Below, piece after piece: positions 18,501 to 27,969 of a DNA stretch of 64,000 bases. Position 1 is the first letter of the stretch, and each line of letters begins with the position of its first letter. Made by a program: the position numbers and the translations under genes. The notes beneath the pieces were generated by a model, which was not told the origin of the DNA, did no database searches, and worked only from the letters and a program-made list of their open reading frames with translations. This DNA is from Acuticoccus kalidii (GTDB lineage: Bacteria > Pseudomonadota > Alphaproteobacteria > Rhizobiales > Amorphaceae): assembly GCF_021556395.1 (NCBI RefSeq), contig NZ_JAKGCS010000010.1:222873-286872 (forward strand). The letters run 5' to 3'.

Positions 18501-19195
18501 GCGCGATGCCGGGCGCGTATGGGGCGGGCCTCCAAGCCCTCATCGACACCGGGGCGTGGGAGGGGCGCGCCGATCTCGCCGAGGCCTTCGTCGCCTGGGG
18601 GCGTTACGCCTACGGCAAGGGCCGCGCGGGTGACGTTGCCGAGGACGCGCTTCGCCAACGTTTGTCGGGGATCGACGCGGTCGTCCAGGCACAGGACAAT
18701 CGCGAACACGACATCCTCGACAGCGATGATTATTACCAGTTCGAGGGCGGTCTCGCTGCCGCGGTCGAGGCGGCCTCGGGCCGTGCGCCGGTCAGCCTCC
18801 ATGTCGACACGAGCCGCGCCGAGCGGCCCGTCGCCCGTACGCTCGCAGAGGAAATCGCCCGCGTCGTGCGTGGCCGGGCGGCGAATCCGAAGTGGATCGC
18901 GGGCGTGATGCGGCACGGCTATAAAGGCGCGTTCGAGATCGCGGCGACGGTCGACTATCTCTTCGCCTTCGCCGCGACCACCAACGCCGTCGCCGATCAC
19001 CACTTCGACCAGGTCTATGAGGCCTATCTCGAAGACGAGGCGGTGGCCGCCTTCCTCGCAGAGGCGAATCGCCCGGCGCTCGAAGAAATTCGCGCCCGGT
19101 TCGCCGAAGCGATCGAACGCGGGTTATGGTCCCCCAAGAAGAACAGCGTTCACGCGCGCCTCGACGCGCTCATGACACCCGAGACGAGCCTATGA
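15575..19195 (+). CDS. cobN: Cobaltochelatase large subunit
   Basis: This protein of 1206 residues inserts cobalt into hydrogenobyrinic acid a,c-diamide together with CobS and CobT (not in this window). Family landmarks are HMGKHGNMEWLPGKAVGLS, RAFAFKQRAERDEATGAF, NFFAVDIRGIPTRAAW, VLTCWGTANMRTGGDDIAQAL, DNREHDILDSDDYYQFEGG and MRHGYKGAFEIAATVDYLF. The length is normal for CobN. Its stop overlaps the cobO start. Its presence marks the aerobic (late cobalt insertion) pathway. Confidence 0.97.
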   Translation: MHLLAADAQRIDDGEEAVDLDLTPAPIVFLSAADGEITALVQAVHRHPGGPAVRLASLASLTHPMSVDLLADKTLRHAKVIAVRILGGEGYFAYGVETLRRIAAETGARLIIVPGEAAFDEALAARGTVPLEDARRFHAYCREGGPHNRDRSLAFLRSFVVDAPLPPPASAVPAAGLYARGTVLPDAAGLDVFPDGARVGLVFYRSHLMDGLIGGIDALVEGLAAAGLRPVPIFASSLKDEVAAAVIRSLLEETGADVVLTTMAFSAGGAGSALDDHRRFVIEVVQASSDIAAWEESAAGLGVRDLTMSVVTPEFDGRVLSRAFAFKQRAERDEATGAFPVDFAAVPDRVRFVAALAAAHTRLVATEAGDKRVALVLANYPGKDGRIANGVGFDTPASTVNVLAALEKAGYDVAGAPRDGAGLMERLLAGRADPPARLSLATYKAWFARLPGAAREAVETAWGAVEDDPMVRHEAIAIPAHRFGNALVAIQPTRAYERDPKATYHDPALVPTHAYLAFYLYLRETFGAHAVIHMGKHGNMEWLPGKAVGLSETCWPEIAFGPMPHLYPFIVNDPGEGTQAKRRAQAVIVDHLTPAMTRAESHGRALELETLIDEYALARALDPKRAERLAGDILEVAERHGFAADLALDLADRDAAIAELDAHICDLKEMQIRDGLHILGESPAGTQRRDLLAAIARAPRGGGPADGSLLRAIAADFGLGFDPLDAAMAETWTGPRPKPLDHAETPWRTVGDTVERLEAHAALLLEGEVEPGETARPILAAMETIGADLDRSGPAEIAALLGGLAGRFTPPGPSGAPTRGRPDVLPTGRNFFAVDIRGIPTRAAWAIGSAAAERVVERYVMEEGDWPRSIVLTCWGTANMRTGGDDIAQALALIGAEPVWDGARLTGFTVRSLSELARPRVDVTLRVSGFFRDAFPEQIALFDSAARAVAERDEPDDQNPVRARFRESGGEISVFGAMPGAYGAGLQALIDTGAWEGRADLAEAFVAWGRYAYGKGRAGDVAEDALRQRLSGIDAVVQAQDNREHDILDSDDYYQFEGGLAAAVEAASGRAPVSLHVDTSRAERPVARTLAEEIARVVRGRAANPKWIAGVMRHGYKGAFEIAATVDYLFAFAATTNAVADHHFDQVYEAYLEDEAVAAFLAEANRPALEEIRARFAEAIERGLWSPKKNSVHARLDALMTPETSL

Positions 19196-19803
19196 CCGAT
19201 ACCGAACTCGACGCGCGCCATGCCGAGAAGATGCGTAAGAAGAAGGCGGCGCGGGACAAGATCCTTGCCACGAAGACGATCGAGAAGGGTCTCGTCATCG
19301 TCCATACCGGCAAGGGTAAGGGCAAATCGACGGCCGCCTTCGGCATGGTGATGCGCGCCGTCGGGCACGGCATGAATGTCGCCGTCGTCCAGTTCATCAA
19401 GGGAAAGATCGAGACGGGCGAAAAGGTCGTCCTCGATCGATTCGCCGATCAGGTGACGGTGAAGCGGATGGGCGAGGGGTTCACCTGGGAGACGCAGGAC
19501 CGTCAGCGCGATATCGCCGCGGCGCAATCGGCGTGGGAGGCGGCGAAGGCGATGATCCTTTCGGGCGACTACCGCATGGTTCTGCTCGACGAGCTCAACA
19601 TCGTCCTCAGATATGATTATCTCGACGTCGCCGAGGTCGCGGCCTTCTTGCGGGACGAGAAGCCGGATGATGTCCACGTCATCATCACGGGACGCAATGC
19701 GAAAGACGAATTGATCGAGATCGCCGATCTCGTCACCGAGATGACGATGGTGAAGCATCCGTTTCGATCCGGCGTCAAACCGCAGCCGGGCATCGAATTC
19801 TAG
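19192..19803 (+). CDS. cobO: Corrinoid adenosyltransferase (CobA/CobO type)
   Basis: This protein of 203 residues adds the 5'-deoxyadenosyl group to cob(I)yrinic acid diamide. The ATP site is HTGKGKGKSTAAFGMVMRAVGHG, and the later motifs are VVQFIKG, MVLLDELNIVLRYDYL and VIITGRNA. The N-terminal basic helix (AEKMRKKKAARDKI) is usual for this type. I chose the ATG overlapping the cobN stop (ATGA) over the longer upstream frame. Confidence 0.96.
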   Translation: MTDTELDARHAEKMRKKKAARDKILATKTIEKGLVIVHTGKGKGKSTAAFGMVMRAVGHGMNVAVVQFIKGKIETGEKVVLDRFADQVTVKRMGEGFTWETQDRQRDIAAAQSAWEAAKAMILSGDYRMVLLDELNIVLRYDYLDVAEVAAFLRDEKPDDVHVIITGRNAKDELIEIADLVTEMTMVKHPFRSGVKPQPGIEF

Positions 19804-19818
19804 CGCGATGGCACGCCG

Positions 19819-19850
19819 CTCGCTGGATGGTCGTGAGACCGTCCAGCGAG
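19819..19850. terminator. Stem-loop after cobO
   Basis: A 14-base stem (CTCGCTGGATGGTC with GACCGTCCAGCGAG, one G-U pair) closes a GTGA tetraloop 15 bases after the cobO stop. No T tract follows, so it may be a processed or Rho-assisted 3' end rather than a classical intrinsic terminator. It also lies downstream of the oppositely oriented lipoprotein gene. Confidence 0.5.
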
Positions 19851-19912
19851 GCGGGGCCAGCGGAGCGGACCGATGGCCGCTCCGTCGGACCGTCAGGCCC
19901 TGGATCTGTCGA

Positions 19913-20170
19913 TCAGGGGCAGACGACGGGTTCGCCGTACTGGTTGACGCAGTTGCGCGGCGCGGTCGCTGCGCCGACGAGCGCACCACCGGCGGCGCTG
20001 GCCGCGGCGACGCCGAGGGTCGTGCCGGGGTTGGCACCGGCTGCGGCGGCGATCAGCGCGCCCGTGCCGCCACCAACGGCGCCACCCACCAACGCGCGGT
20101 CGGTCTGGCTGTTGCTGTTGCAGGCGGCGAGGCCGGCCACCATCGCCATAGCGAGCAGAACTTTCTTCAT
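19913..20170 (-). CDS. Small glycine-zipper lipoprotein
   Basis: This protein of 85 residues has a lipoprotein signal with lipobox LAAC near residue 17, then a Gly/Ala-rich helix with GxxxG spacing (LVGGAVGGGTGALIAAAAGANPG). It ends in NCVNQYGEPVVCP with two cysteines. Similar small outer-membrane lipoproteins (17 kDa antigen/OsmB-like) are common in this class. The start is preceded by CTGGAGT. It sits between cobO and cobQ on the other strand, interrupting the cob run, with no evident role in it. Confidence 0.8.
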   Translation of the reverse strand: MKKVLLAMAMVAGLAACNSNSQTDRALVGGAVGGGTGALIAAAAGANPGTTLGVAAASAAGGALVGAATAPRNCVNQYGEPVVCP

Positions 20171-20284
20171 CAGTTTACTCCAGGGCTTCTCTCGCCGCGA
20201 ACCGCGCGGCTAGGACTCTTCAAATCACGGCCCGTCCATTAACGCCAGATGAAGGGACGGTGCGCCATCGGATGAGGTCGGACG

Positions 20285-21766
20285 ATGACCACAGCCTCGT
20301 TGATGATCCAGGGAACGGGCTCCGATGTCGGTAAGTCTCTCCTTGTGGCGGGATTGTGTCGCGCCTTTTTCCAGCGTGGGCTTAGGGTTAATCCCTTCAA
20401 ACCACAAAATATGTCAAACAATGCGGCGGCGACACCTGATTATGGGGAGATTGGCCGGGCGCAGATGCTTCAAGCCCGCGCCGCTCATCGGCCGGCCTCA
20501 GTTCACATGAACCCTGTGCTCCTAAAGCCGCAGTCGGAAACCGGCGCACAAGTGGTGGTGCAGGGCCGCGTGATGGCGACGACGGCGGCCCGCGACTATG
20601 CCGCCTTGAAGCCGCAGTTGATGGCGCCGGTGCTCGACAGCTTCGCCCGTGTCGGCGAAGGCGTCGATCTCGTCCTCGTCGAGGGGGCGGGAAGCCCGGC
20701 CGAGATCAATCTGCGCGCGGGCGATATCGCCAATATGGGCTTCGCGCTCGCCGCCTCCGTTCCGGTCGTCCTGTGCGCGGACATCTCGCGCGGCGGGGTG
20801 ATCGCCAATCTCGTCGGGACGGCGGCGGTGCTCGAACCGCCGGAGCGGGCGGCGGTGAAGGGCTTCCTGGTCAACAAATTCCGCGGTGATGTGAGCCTCT
20901 TTGCGGACGGTGAGCGGGCGATCGCGGAGCGGACGGGCTGGCCCTCGCTCGGCGTCGTGCCGTGGTTCGCGGCGGCGTCCTCGCTCCCGGCGGAGGACAC
21001 GCTCGGCCTCACGGGCGGCGATGATCGGCGGGACGGGCTCAAGGTGGTGATGCCGCGGCTGCCGCACATCGCGAATTTCGACGATTGCGACCCGTTGCGG
21101 CTCGAGCCGGGCGTTGCCTTCCACCTCGTTCCGATCGATGAGCCGCTGCCGGCCGATACCGATCTCGTTCTCCTGCCGGGCTCCAAATCGACCGTCGCCG
21201 ACACGCGCGCGCTGATCGCGGCCGGTTGGAAGGCCGATCTGACGGCGCATGTGCGACGGGGTGGCCGCGTGATCGGATTGTGCGGCGGCTATCAGATGCT
21301 GGGGCGTCTCATCCGCGATCCGGCCGGTCATGAGGGGCCGCCGGGTGAGATCGAAGGGCTCGGTCTTCTCGACATCGTCACCGAACTCAAGGCGCCGAAG
21401 ACGACGCGCGAGAGCCGCGGCGTCGCGCGCCTTCCGGGGGCGGCGGGAATCGCGGTGTCGGGCTACCGCATCCATATGGGGGTGACGGAGGGGCCGGACA
21501 CCGCCCGTCCGCTGGTCGAACTCGTGGAGGGGCCGGACGGCGCGATCTCCGCCGACGGGCGCGTGATGGGGGCCTATCTACACGGCCTCTTCGGGGAGGA
21601 CGATTTCCGCGGCGCCTTTCTCGCTCTATTGGGCACCGCATCCGACCTTCATTATGAGCGTCGGATCGAGGCGACGCTCGATGCGCTGGCGGCGCATCTG
21701 GAGGCGTCGATCGACCTCGACCGGCTCTTCGAGATCGCTCAGAAGAGGATCGCGATCAGCGCGTAG
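20285..21766 (+). CDS. cobQ: Cobyric acid synthase
   Basis: This protein of 493 residues amidates four carboxyls of adenosylcobyrinic acid a,c-diamide. The N-terminal half is a dethiobiotin-synthetase-like ATPase ([44 protein letters not shown]). The C-terminal half is a class I glutamine amidotransferase with nucleophile elbow [10 protein letters not shown] and a late histidine in YLHGLF. The length is standard. It has its own start after the lipoprotein gene, and its 3' end overlaps the convergent cbiB by 28 bases. Confidence 0.97.
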   Translation: MTTASLMIQGTGSDVGKSLLVAGLCRAFFQRGLRVNPFKPQNMSNNAAATPDYGEIGRAQMLQARAAHRPASVHMNPVLLKPQSETGAQVVVQGRVMATTAARDYAALKPQLMAPVLDSFARVGEGVDLVLVEGAGSPAEINLRAGDIANMGFALAASVPVVLCADISRGGVIANLVGTAAVLEPPERAAVKGFLVNKFRGDVSLFADGERAIAERTGWPSLGVVPWFAAASSLPAEDTLGLTGGDDRRDGLKVVMPRLPHIANFDDCDPLRLEPGVAFHLVPIDEPLPADTDLVLLPGSKSTVADTRALIAAGWKADLTAHVRRGGRVIGLCGGYQMLGRLIRDPAGHEGPPGEIEGLGLLDIVTELKAPKTTRESRGVARLPGAAGIAVSGYRIHMGVTEGPDTARPLVELVEGPDGAISADGRVMGAYLHGLFGEDDFRGAFLALLGTASDLHYERRIEATLDALAAHLEASIDLDRLFEIAQKRIAISA

Positions 21767-22656
21767 AACACAATCTGGAACGCGCCGGCGACGTTGCCGA
21801 CCCGGATGCCGCGGCGAATGTCCGCAAAGCGCGCCGTCCGCCCGTTCGGATGGAGCCAGACCCCATCCACACGCTCGCCCTCGTAGCTGCGCGGCCCACC
21901 GAGGGCGACGTCGAGCCGGTAGGCGAGGGCCGCCTCCGGCCAACCGGCATTCGGGGAGACGTGCATCTCCGCCGTCTCGATGATCCGCTCGCGCAGGCGA
22001 AAGAGGCGCGGGGCGGTGAGGGCGATGAGGAATGCGGTGATCCGCGCCGGCACGAAGTTCATCGCGTCGTCGAGCCGGGCGGCCGCCCAGCCGAACGCGC
22101 CATGGCGCTCGGTGCGGTGGCCGATCATGGAATCGGCGGTGTTCACCACTTTATAGGCGACGAGGCCCGGCAGACCGCCGATCGCGAGCCAGAACGCGGG
22201 CGCGACGACACCGTCCGAAAGGCTCTCGGCGAGCGTTTCGAGGCTCGCGCGCGACACCCCGGCCTCGTCGAGCGTCGAGACGTCCCGGCCGACCACCATC
22301 GAGACCGCGGTGCGCGCCTCCTCGATCGTTCCGGCGTCTGCGACACGGGCGACATGCTCATTAAGGCTCTTGTGGGCGATGAGGCTGCTCGCGACCACGC
22401 CGATCGCGAGGCTTCCGAGAAGCCCCGGCAGGATGCCGAGAACGCCGGCGAGGAGCGCCACCGGAATGGCGAAGGCGAGGATCGCGGCGGCGATCGCGAC
22501 AACCCCCTTCGCCTTGCGCGAGCCGCCCCAGTTGAGCGCTTGATCGAGCCAGTCGATCAGCGAGCCGAACCAGGTGACGGGATGGCCGGTGCGGCTCCAG
22601 GCGCGCGCCGGATCCCCGAAGATCGCATCGATGACGAGGGCGAAGACGACGCTCAT
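21739..22656 (-). CDS. cbiB: Adenosylcobinamide-phosphate synthase
   Basis: This membrane protein of 305 residues (CobD in aerobic nomenclature) joins the aminopropanol linker to adenosylcobyric acid. It starts with IDAIFGDP and has [14 protein letters not shown], several hydrophobic helices, [31 protein letters not shown], and [27 protein letters not shown] chose the ATG at 22656, which overlaps the cobC stop; the frame runs further upstream inside cobC without support. The C-terminal hydrophobic end overlaps the 3' end of cobQ. Confidence 0.96.
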   Translation of the reverse strand: MSVVFALVIDAIFGDPARAWSRTGHPVTWFGSLIDWLDQALNWGGSRKAKGVVAIAAAILAFAIPVALLAGVLGILPGLLGSLAIGVVASSLIAHKSLNEHVARVADAGTIEEARTAVSMVVGRDVSTLDEAGVSRASLETLAESLSDGVVAPAFWLAIGGLPGLVAYKVVNTADSMIGHRTERHGAFGWAAARLDDAMNFVPARITAFLIALTAPRLFRLRERIIETAEMHVSPNAGWPEAALAYRLDVALGGPRSYEGERVDGVWLHPNGRTARFADIRRGIRVGNVAGAFQIVFYALIAILF

Positions 22657-23651
22657 TCGGGCCTTTCTCCGATGTGGGCAAGTGCGGCTTCGAGGCGCGG
22701 CAAGGCCTCCCCCGGAAGGCCGATACGGAGCCGCCTCGGGTGCGTGGGGAAGATCCGCGTCCAAATGCCCTCGCGGGCGAGCGCGGCGTGCCAGGCGGCG
22801 GCGTCCTCGGTCTCCACGAGGCGGAAGAGGTCCGTCCCGCCGACGACTGTGAGGCCCGCTGTGGCGAGCGCACCGTCGAGCTCGGCCCGCTCCCGCGCGA
22901 GGCGCTCCCGCATGGCGGCCGCCCATGGCGCGTCGGCAAGCGCACGGGCGCCGATTTCAAGGGCCGGGCCGGAGACCGCCCAGGGACCGAGCGCGGCCCG
23001 CAATGGCGCGATGGCCTCCGCCGGGCCGATCGCAAAGCCGAGACGAAGCCCGGCAAGGCCGTAGAATTTGCCGAAGCTCTTGAGGACCAGGGTGCGAGCT
23101 GTCCCGGCGGCGGTCCGCTCGGGGGCGAGATCGCCGAACGCCTCGTCGACGACGAGCGCGATCGCCTCGCTTTGCGTCGCGGCGGCATGGGCGGCGAGGC
23201 GGTCGGCGGCGACGAAGCGGCCATCGGGGTTGTTCGGGTTGACGATCACCGTGAGCCCGGTCGCGGGCGCGTCGTCGATCGTCGGCACGGTCGTGGTCGG
23301 CGCGTGGCGCGACCAGATCGCCGCGTGCTCCTGGTAGGTCGGGCCGATCACCGTGACGCGGGTGGCGGGTAGGCAATGCGGCAGCCATTGGAGGATCGCT
23401 TGCGTGCCGGGCGCGGCGACGATGTCGGCATCATCCGGCACGTGGTAGGCGCGGCGGGCGGCGTCGCGGAGGCGGTCATCGGCCTCGCGTTGCGGCAACG
23501 GCCGCAGGACGTCGGGCGCGAACGCGGCGGGATAGGCGTGCGGGTTGATGCCCGTCGAAAGATCGAGGATCGGCCCGTCGCCGCCATGGGCGCGCGCATC
23601 GGCCAACTCGCCGCCATGAATGATCGCCAAAACCGTCTCTCCCTTTGCCAC
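22653..23651 (-). CDS. cobC: Threonine-phosphate decarboxylase
   Basis: This PLP enzyme of 332 residues (CobC; called CobD in Salmonella) makes aminopropanol phosphate for the nucleotide loop. It has DLSTGINPHAYP at the start, APGTQAILQWLP, VNPNNPDGR, VDEAFGD and the PLP lysine in LKSFGKFYGLAGLRLGF. The fold is the class I aminotransferase type. It starts with GTG at 23651 and forms an operon with cbiB (four-base overlap). Confidence 0.94.
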   Translation of the reverse strand: MAKGETVLAIIHGGELADARAHGGDGPILDLSTGINPHAYPAAFAPDVLRPLPQREADDRLRDAARRAYHVPDDADIVAAPGTQAILQWLPHCLPATRVTVIGPTYQEHAAIWSRHAPTTTVPTIDDAPATGLTVIVNPNNPDGRFVAADRLAAHAAATQSEAIALVVDEAFGDLAPERTAAGTARTLVLKSFGKFYGLAGLRLGFAIGPAEAIAPLRAALGPWAVSGPALEIGARALADAPWAAAMRERLARERAELDGALATAGLTVVGGTDLFRLVETEDAAAWHAALAREGIWTRIFPTHPRRLRIGLPGEALPRLEAALAHIGERPE

Positions 23652-23738
23652 AGGGGATGCGCGGCGCGGGCCCGGGCGTCAACGGCGCGGCATCGGGCGG
23701 GCGTGGATTTCTGGCACGCGGAGCGTGGGCCCGGCTCA

Positions 23739-23771
23739 AAAGAAAGGCGGCCCAAAAAGAAAGGCGGCCAA
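23739..23771. repeat. Short tandem repeat AAAAGAAAGGCGGCC (two copies)
   Basis: Two adjacent copies of an AAAAGAAAGGCGGCC-like unit lie between cobC and glnA. On the reverse strand each copy reads GGCCGCCTTTCTTTT, which resembles the 3' half of a terminator. They may be remnants of terminator duplication. Confidence 0.5.
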
Positions 23772-23810
23772 GTCGTTCGACGAGGCCGCCAGTCGAGCGC
23801 TTAAGGCGCA

Positions 23811-23837
23811 AGAAAGGAGGAAGGCGGAGCCTTCCTC
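23811..23837 (-). terminator. Intrinsic terminator of glnBA
   Basis: On the reverse strand GGAGGAAGGC pairs perfectly with GCCTTCCTCC across a TCC loop, followed by TTTCTT. It begins 13 bases after the glnA stop and separates glnBA from cobC-cbiB. Confidence 0.9.
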
Positions 23838-23849
23838 CGAAGGGTCCGA

Positions 23850-25259
23850 TCAGACCGAGTAATAGAGGTCGAACTCGACCGGGTGCGGCGTCATCTCGTA
23901 CCGCATGTTCTCTTCCATCTTGAGCTCGATGTACGCGTCGATCTGGTCGTCGTCGAACACGCCGCCGGCCTTCAGGAAGTCGCGGTCGGCATCGACGGCG
24001 CCCAGCGCTTCGCGCAGCGAGCTGCAGACGGTCGGGATGCCGAGGAGCTCTTCCGGCGGAAGGTCATAAAGATCCTTGTCCATCGGGTCGCCCGGATGGA
24101 TGCGGTTCTTGATGCCGTCGAGGCCGGCCATGCACATCGCCGCATAGGCGAGATAGGGGTTCGCCGACGGATCCGGGAAACGGACCTCGAGGCGCTTGCC
24201 CTTCGGCGAAGACGCGATCGGAATACGGCAGGAGGCGGAGCGGTTGCGCGCCGAGTAGGCGAGGAGGACCGGCGCCTCATAACCCGGGACGAGACGCTTA
24301 TAGGAGTTCGTCGACGGGTTGGTGAAGGCGTTGAGGGCCTTCGCGTGCTTCAGGATACCGCCGATATAGAACAGGCAGTTTTCCGAAAGGTCGGCATAAA
24401 GGTTGCCGGCGAAGGTCGGCTGACCGTCCTTCCAGATCGACTGGTGGACGTGCATGCCCGTGCCGTTGTCGCCGAAGACCGGCTTCGGCATGAACGTCGC
24501 CGTCTTGCCGTAGGCGTTCGCGACCTGATGCACGACGTACTTGTAGATCTGCATCTTGTCGGCGATGAGGGTCAGCGTGTCGAACTTGAGGCCGAGCTCG
24601 TGCTGGGCTGCCGCCACCTCGTGGTGGTGCTTTTCGACGGTGACGCCCATTTCGGTCATGACCGAGAGCATCTCGGAGCGCATGTCCTGGGCCGAATCGA
24701 TCGGCGGCACGGGGAAGTAGCCGCCCTTCGTACGGGGACGGTGGCCGAGATTGCCCGTCTCGTACTCGGTCGACATGTTGGAGGGCAGCTCGGACGAATC
24801 GAGCTGGAAGCCCGTGTTGTACGGATCCGCGGCGAAGCGGACGTCGTCGAACACGAAGAATTCGGCTTCCGGGCCCATGGTGATGGTGTCACCGAAGCCG
24901 CCGGACTTCACGTAGGCCTCGGCCTTCTTGGCCGTGGTGCGCGGGTCGCGGTTGTAGGCCTCGCCGGTCGACGGCTCCAGGATGTCGCAGAACAGCGCCA
25001 TCGTGGTCTGCGCGAAGAACGGGTCGATATGGGCGGTTTCGGGATCCGGCATGAGGATCATGTCGGACTCGTTGATCGCCTTCCAGCCAGCGATCGACGA
25101 ACCGTCAAACATCGTGCCATCGGCGAAGATGTCTTCGTCGATCATCGTCACGTCCATCGTGACGTGTTGCATTTTGCCGCGCGGATCCGTGAAGCGCAGA
25201 TCGACGAACTTTACATCTTTATCTTTGAGGTCTCTCAGGACTTCTTGCGCTGTGCTCAT
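23850..25259 (-). CDS. glnA: Glutamine synthetase type I
   Basis: This GSI-beta enzyme of 469 residues makes glutamine from glutamate, ammonia and ATP, and is a dodecamer in the cytoplasm. Landmarks are [55 protein letters not shown] and the [17 protein letters not shown] active-site loop. Tyr398 in [11 protein letters not shown] is the adenylylation site. I chose the ATG at 25259; a TTG two codons earlier is less likely. It follows glnB by 44 bases and shares its promoter. Confidence 0.98.
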   Translation of the reverse strand: MSTAQEVLRDLKDKDVKFVDLRFTDPRGKMQHVTMDVTMIDEDIFADGTMFDGSSIAGWKAINESDMILMPDPETAHIDPFFAQTTMALFCDILEPSTGEAYNRDPRTTAKKAEAYVKSGGFGDTITMGPEAEFFVFDDVRFAADPYNTGFQLDSSELPSNMSTEYETGNLGHRPRTKGGYFPVPPIDSAQDMRSEMLSVMTEMGVTVEKHHHEVAAAQHELGLKFDTLTLIADKMQIYKYVVHQVANAYGKTATFMPKPVFGDNGTGMHVHQSIWKDGQPTFAGNLYADLSENCLFYIGGILKHAKALNAFTNPSTNSYKRLVPGYEAPVLLAYSARNRSASCRIPIASSPKGKRLEVRFPDPSANPYLAYAAMCMAGLDGIKNRIHPGDPMDKDLYDLPPEELLGIPTVCSSLREALGAVDADRDFLKAGGVFDDDQIDAYIELKMEENMRYEMTPHPVEFDLYYSV

Positions 25260-25303
25260 TGGCAATCGCTTTCTATGGGCTTCTGACGCTTCTGGTGGTG
25301 GGG

Positions 25304-25723
<420 letters not shown>

Positions 25724-25837
25724 TCAGCGTTATGGGTTCAAAACGGGCATGTGCCCGAGCTGGTGGCAGCTTTTGTGATTATTATTTAGTCGGAGTGATT
25801 ACAAGATGTGCACATTGTTCGGGTGTCAGGGATTTTT

Positions 25838-27298
25838 ATGATCGAACTCCCCACCCCGTACGAGATGAGCCTCGCCGATCGGAAAACCGCTGAGGCGGGC
25901 ACCTCGATCGCGACGCTGATGGAGCGGGCCGGCTATGCCGTCGCCGATCTCATCGCCGCCGAAGTCGGCCATGGCGCGCGGATCGCCGTGCTCGCGGGGC
26001 CCGGCGACAATGGCGGTGACGCCTTCGTCGCCGCGCGCATATTGCGCGAGCGGGGCTATCATGTCGCACTCGTCGATCTCGCGGGTGAGGCGGGCTCCGA
26101 TGCCGCACGCGCGGCGCGCACCGCCTACCGGGGGCCGCATATCGAGCCGGACGGGCCGGAGATCGACGAGGCGGGCGTCGTCATCGACGGCCTCTTCGGC
26201 GGCGGCCTCTCGCGCGATATAGAGGGCGTCTTTGCCGCGCTCATCGAGCGGGTGAACGCGGCGGACGGCCGGGTGTTCGCGATCGATCTGCCGAGCGGGA
26301 TCGACGGGGCGACCGGCGCCGTGCGCGGCGTCGCCATTCGCGCGCATCGGACGATCACCTTCGAACGGCGCAAGCCCGGCCACCTTCTGATGCCCGGCCG
26401 GGCCCATTGCGGGCGCGTGTCGGTCGCCTCGATCGGGATCGACCCCGCCACCATCGCCGAGCTCGGCTGTCGCACCTTCGCCAACGAGCCGGATCTGTGG
26501 AAAGCGGCGCGACCCACACTCGCCGCGGCCGGCCACAAATATGATCGCGGCCACGCCATCGTCCTGTCCGGCCCGATGACCCAGACCGGCGCGGCGCGGC
26601 TTTCGGCGATGGCGGCGCTGCGGGCCGGGGCAGGGCTCGTGACGCTCGCATCCCCTGGCGAGGCCCTCCTCGTCAACGCCTGCCACCTCACGACGGTGAT
26701 GCTCGCCAAGGTCGACGACGCGGACGAGCTCGGCGCGCTGTTGTCCGACACGCGCAAGAATGTCGTCTGTCTCGGCCCCGGTCTCGACCCGGACGAGGCG
26801 ACGCGCGCGAAGGCGACGGCGGCGCTCGCCTCCGAGGCGGCGGTCGTGTTGGACGCCGGCGCCGTCACGGCCTTCGCCGGGATGGCGGGCGCGCTCGCCG
26901 AGGCGATCGGAACGAGCCGCGCCGTCCTCACGCCGCACGAAGGCGAGTTCGGCCGCGTCTTCTCCAAGGATGGCGACAAGCTCGCGCGCGCCCGCGCGGC
27001 CGCGGAGCAATCTGGTGCCGTCATCGTCCTCAAGGGGCGTGACACGGTGATCGCCGCCCCGGACGGGCGCGCCGCGATCAACACCAACGCGCCGCCCTAC
27101 CTCGCGACCGCCGGCTCGGGCGACGTGCTGTGCGGCATCGTGACGGGATTTCTCGCCCAAGGCGTGCCCCCGTTCGAGGCGGCAGCGATGGCGGTCTTCC
27201 TCCATGGCGAGACCGCGAGCCGGGTCGGGCCCGCCTTGATCGCCGATGATCTGATCGGCGGCCTCAAGGCCTCGCGGGTCGCATTCGACGGCTTCTAG
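25838..27298 (+). CDS. nnr: Bifunctional NAD(P)H-hydrate epimerase/dehydratase
   Basis: This enzyme of 486 residues repairs hydrated NAD(P)H. The N-terminal YjeF_N epimerase domain (about 1-210) has LMERAGYAVADLI, LAGPGDNGGDAFVAARIL and AIDLPSGIDGATG. The C-terminal ribokinase-like dehydratase domain (about 220-486) has GHKYDRGHAIVLSG, LTPHEGEFGRVF, VLKGRDTVIAAPDGR and TAGSGDVLCGIVTGFLAQG. I chose the ATG at 25838; a GTG ten codons earlier is possible. It is divergent from glnB, a neighbourhood seen in other alphaproteobacteria. Confidence 0.95.
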   Translation: MIELPTPYEMSLADRKTAEAGTSIATLMERAGYAVADLIAAEVGHGARIAVLAGPGDNGGDAFVAARILRERGYHVALVDLAGEAGSDAARAARTAYRGPHIEPDGPEIDEAGVVIDGLFGGGLSRDIEGVFAALIERVNAADGRVFAIDLPSGIDGATGAVRGVAIRAHRTITFERRKPGHLLMPGRAHCGRVSVASIGIDPATIAELGCRTFANEPDLWKAARPTLAAAGHKYDRGHAIVLSGPMTQTGAARLSAMAALRAGAGLVTLASPGEALLVNACHLTTVMLAKVDDADELGALLSDTRKNVVCLGPGLDPDEATRAKATAALASEAAVVLDAGAVTAFAGMAGALAEAIGTSRAVLTPHEGEFGRVFSKDGDKLARARAAAEQSGAVIVLKGRDTVIAAPDGRAAINTNAPPYLATAGSGDVLCGIVTGFLAQGVPPFEAAAMAVFLHGETASRVGPALIADDLIGGLKASRVAFDGF

Positions 27299-27342
27299 CG
27301 GGGTTTGACCGGCAGCCACTCCCGGCCTTACAGGAAAGGCGC

Positions 27343-27427
27343 GCGGGTGTGGCGGAATTGGTAGACGCACTTGGTTTAGGTCCAAGCGCCGCAAGGTGTG
27401 GGGGTTCGAGTCCCTCCACCCGCACCA
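27343..27427 (+). tRNA. tRNA-Leu (TAG)
   Basis: This is a complete 85-base class II tRNA. The acceptor GCGGGTG pairs with CACCCGC, the anticodon stem is CTTGG/CCAAG with loop TTTAGGT, the variable arm is CGCCGCAAGGTG, the T arm is GGTTCGAGTCC, and CCA is encoded. The anticodon TAG reads CUA and CUG. Confidence 0.97.
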
Positions 27428-27969
27428 TTGTTTTCGCTCACGGCGTATCGCTTCGCGGCCTCCGCGTGGGCGGCCAGGGGCCGGCGCGCGGTCGCGCGCT
27501 GCTGGGGGCGCGCGAAGAGCTGCTGGGGGCACGCGAAGGGCTGCTGGGCCGGCGCGCGGGCGTGCGCTGCTGGGGGCACGCGAAGAGGTGCGCGTTCGTT
27601 TCGCCATTTGCGCGTGTTGTGCGCTGTTGGCGCTCGGGTTGGTTCGGCCTCTGGCAGCGTGGCTTGCGCGGGACGGGCCGGGCGGCCGGGCCGGTATGGG
27701 GCGCTTTCGGCCGCTCTTTGGCTTTAAGGGGCGGCGGCTTTGTGGTGGGCTGACGAACCCCCTTGCTTTCCGCCCCGAATGGGTTCCAGTCTCTCCCCCG
27801 AAACGAGGGGTTGGCGAACGCCATGCGGCACCCGATCTGTTCATGAGCGAAGGCGCGAGCGTGACTTGCGAACGTGAACCGAGACGGGGGCCATTGACTT
27901 CGCCGGGCGGCGGGGCGACATGAGGCGCCATTCCCCGACAACCTGAAAGTACCTGCGGAAAGTGAGCCC
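27428..27969. other. Long gene-free region between tRNA-Leu and tig
   Basis: Besides the 21-base repeat, this stretch holds only overlapping frames of biased composition with no recognisable domains. The tig promoter and leader must lie in its right half. No intrinsic terminator was found right after the tRNA. Confidence 0.5.
27499..27587. repeat. Imperfect 21-base tandem repeat
   Basis: The unit CTGCTGGGGGCRCGCGAAGRG occurs at 27499-27519, 27520-27540 and 27567-27587. A diverged copy rich in GGCGCGCGGG lies between the second and third. The period of 21 keeps a reading frame, but the frames through it start inside the tRNA or lack a ribosome site, so I regard it as non-coding. Confidence 0.75.

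Noticed and set aside
27349..27753. Plus-strand frame starting MAELVDALGLG
   Set aside because: Its start lies inside tRNA-Leu; such frames are a common artefact of tRNA genes.
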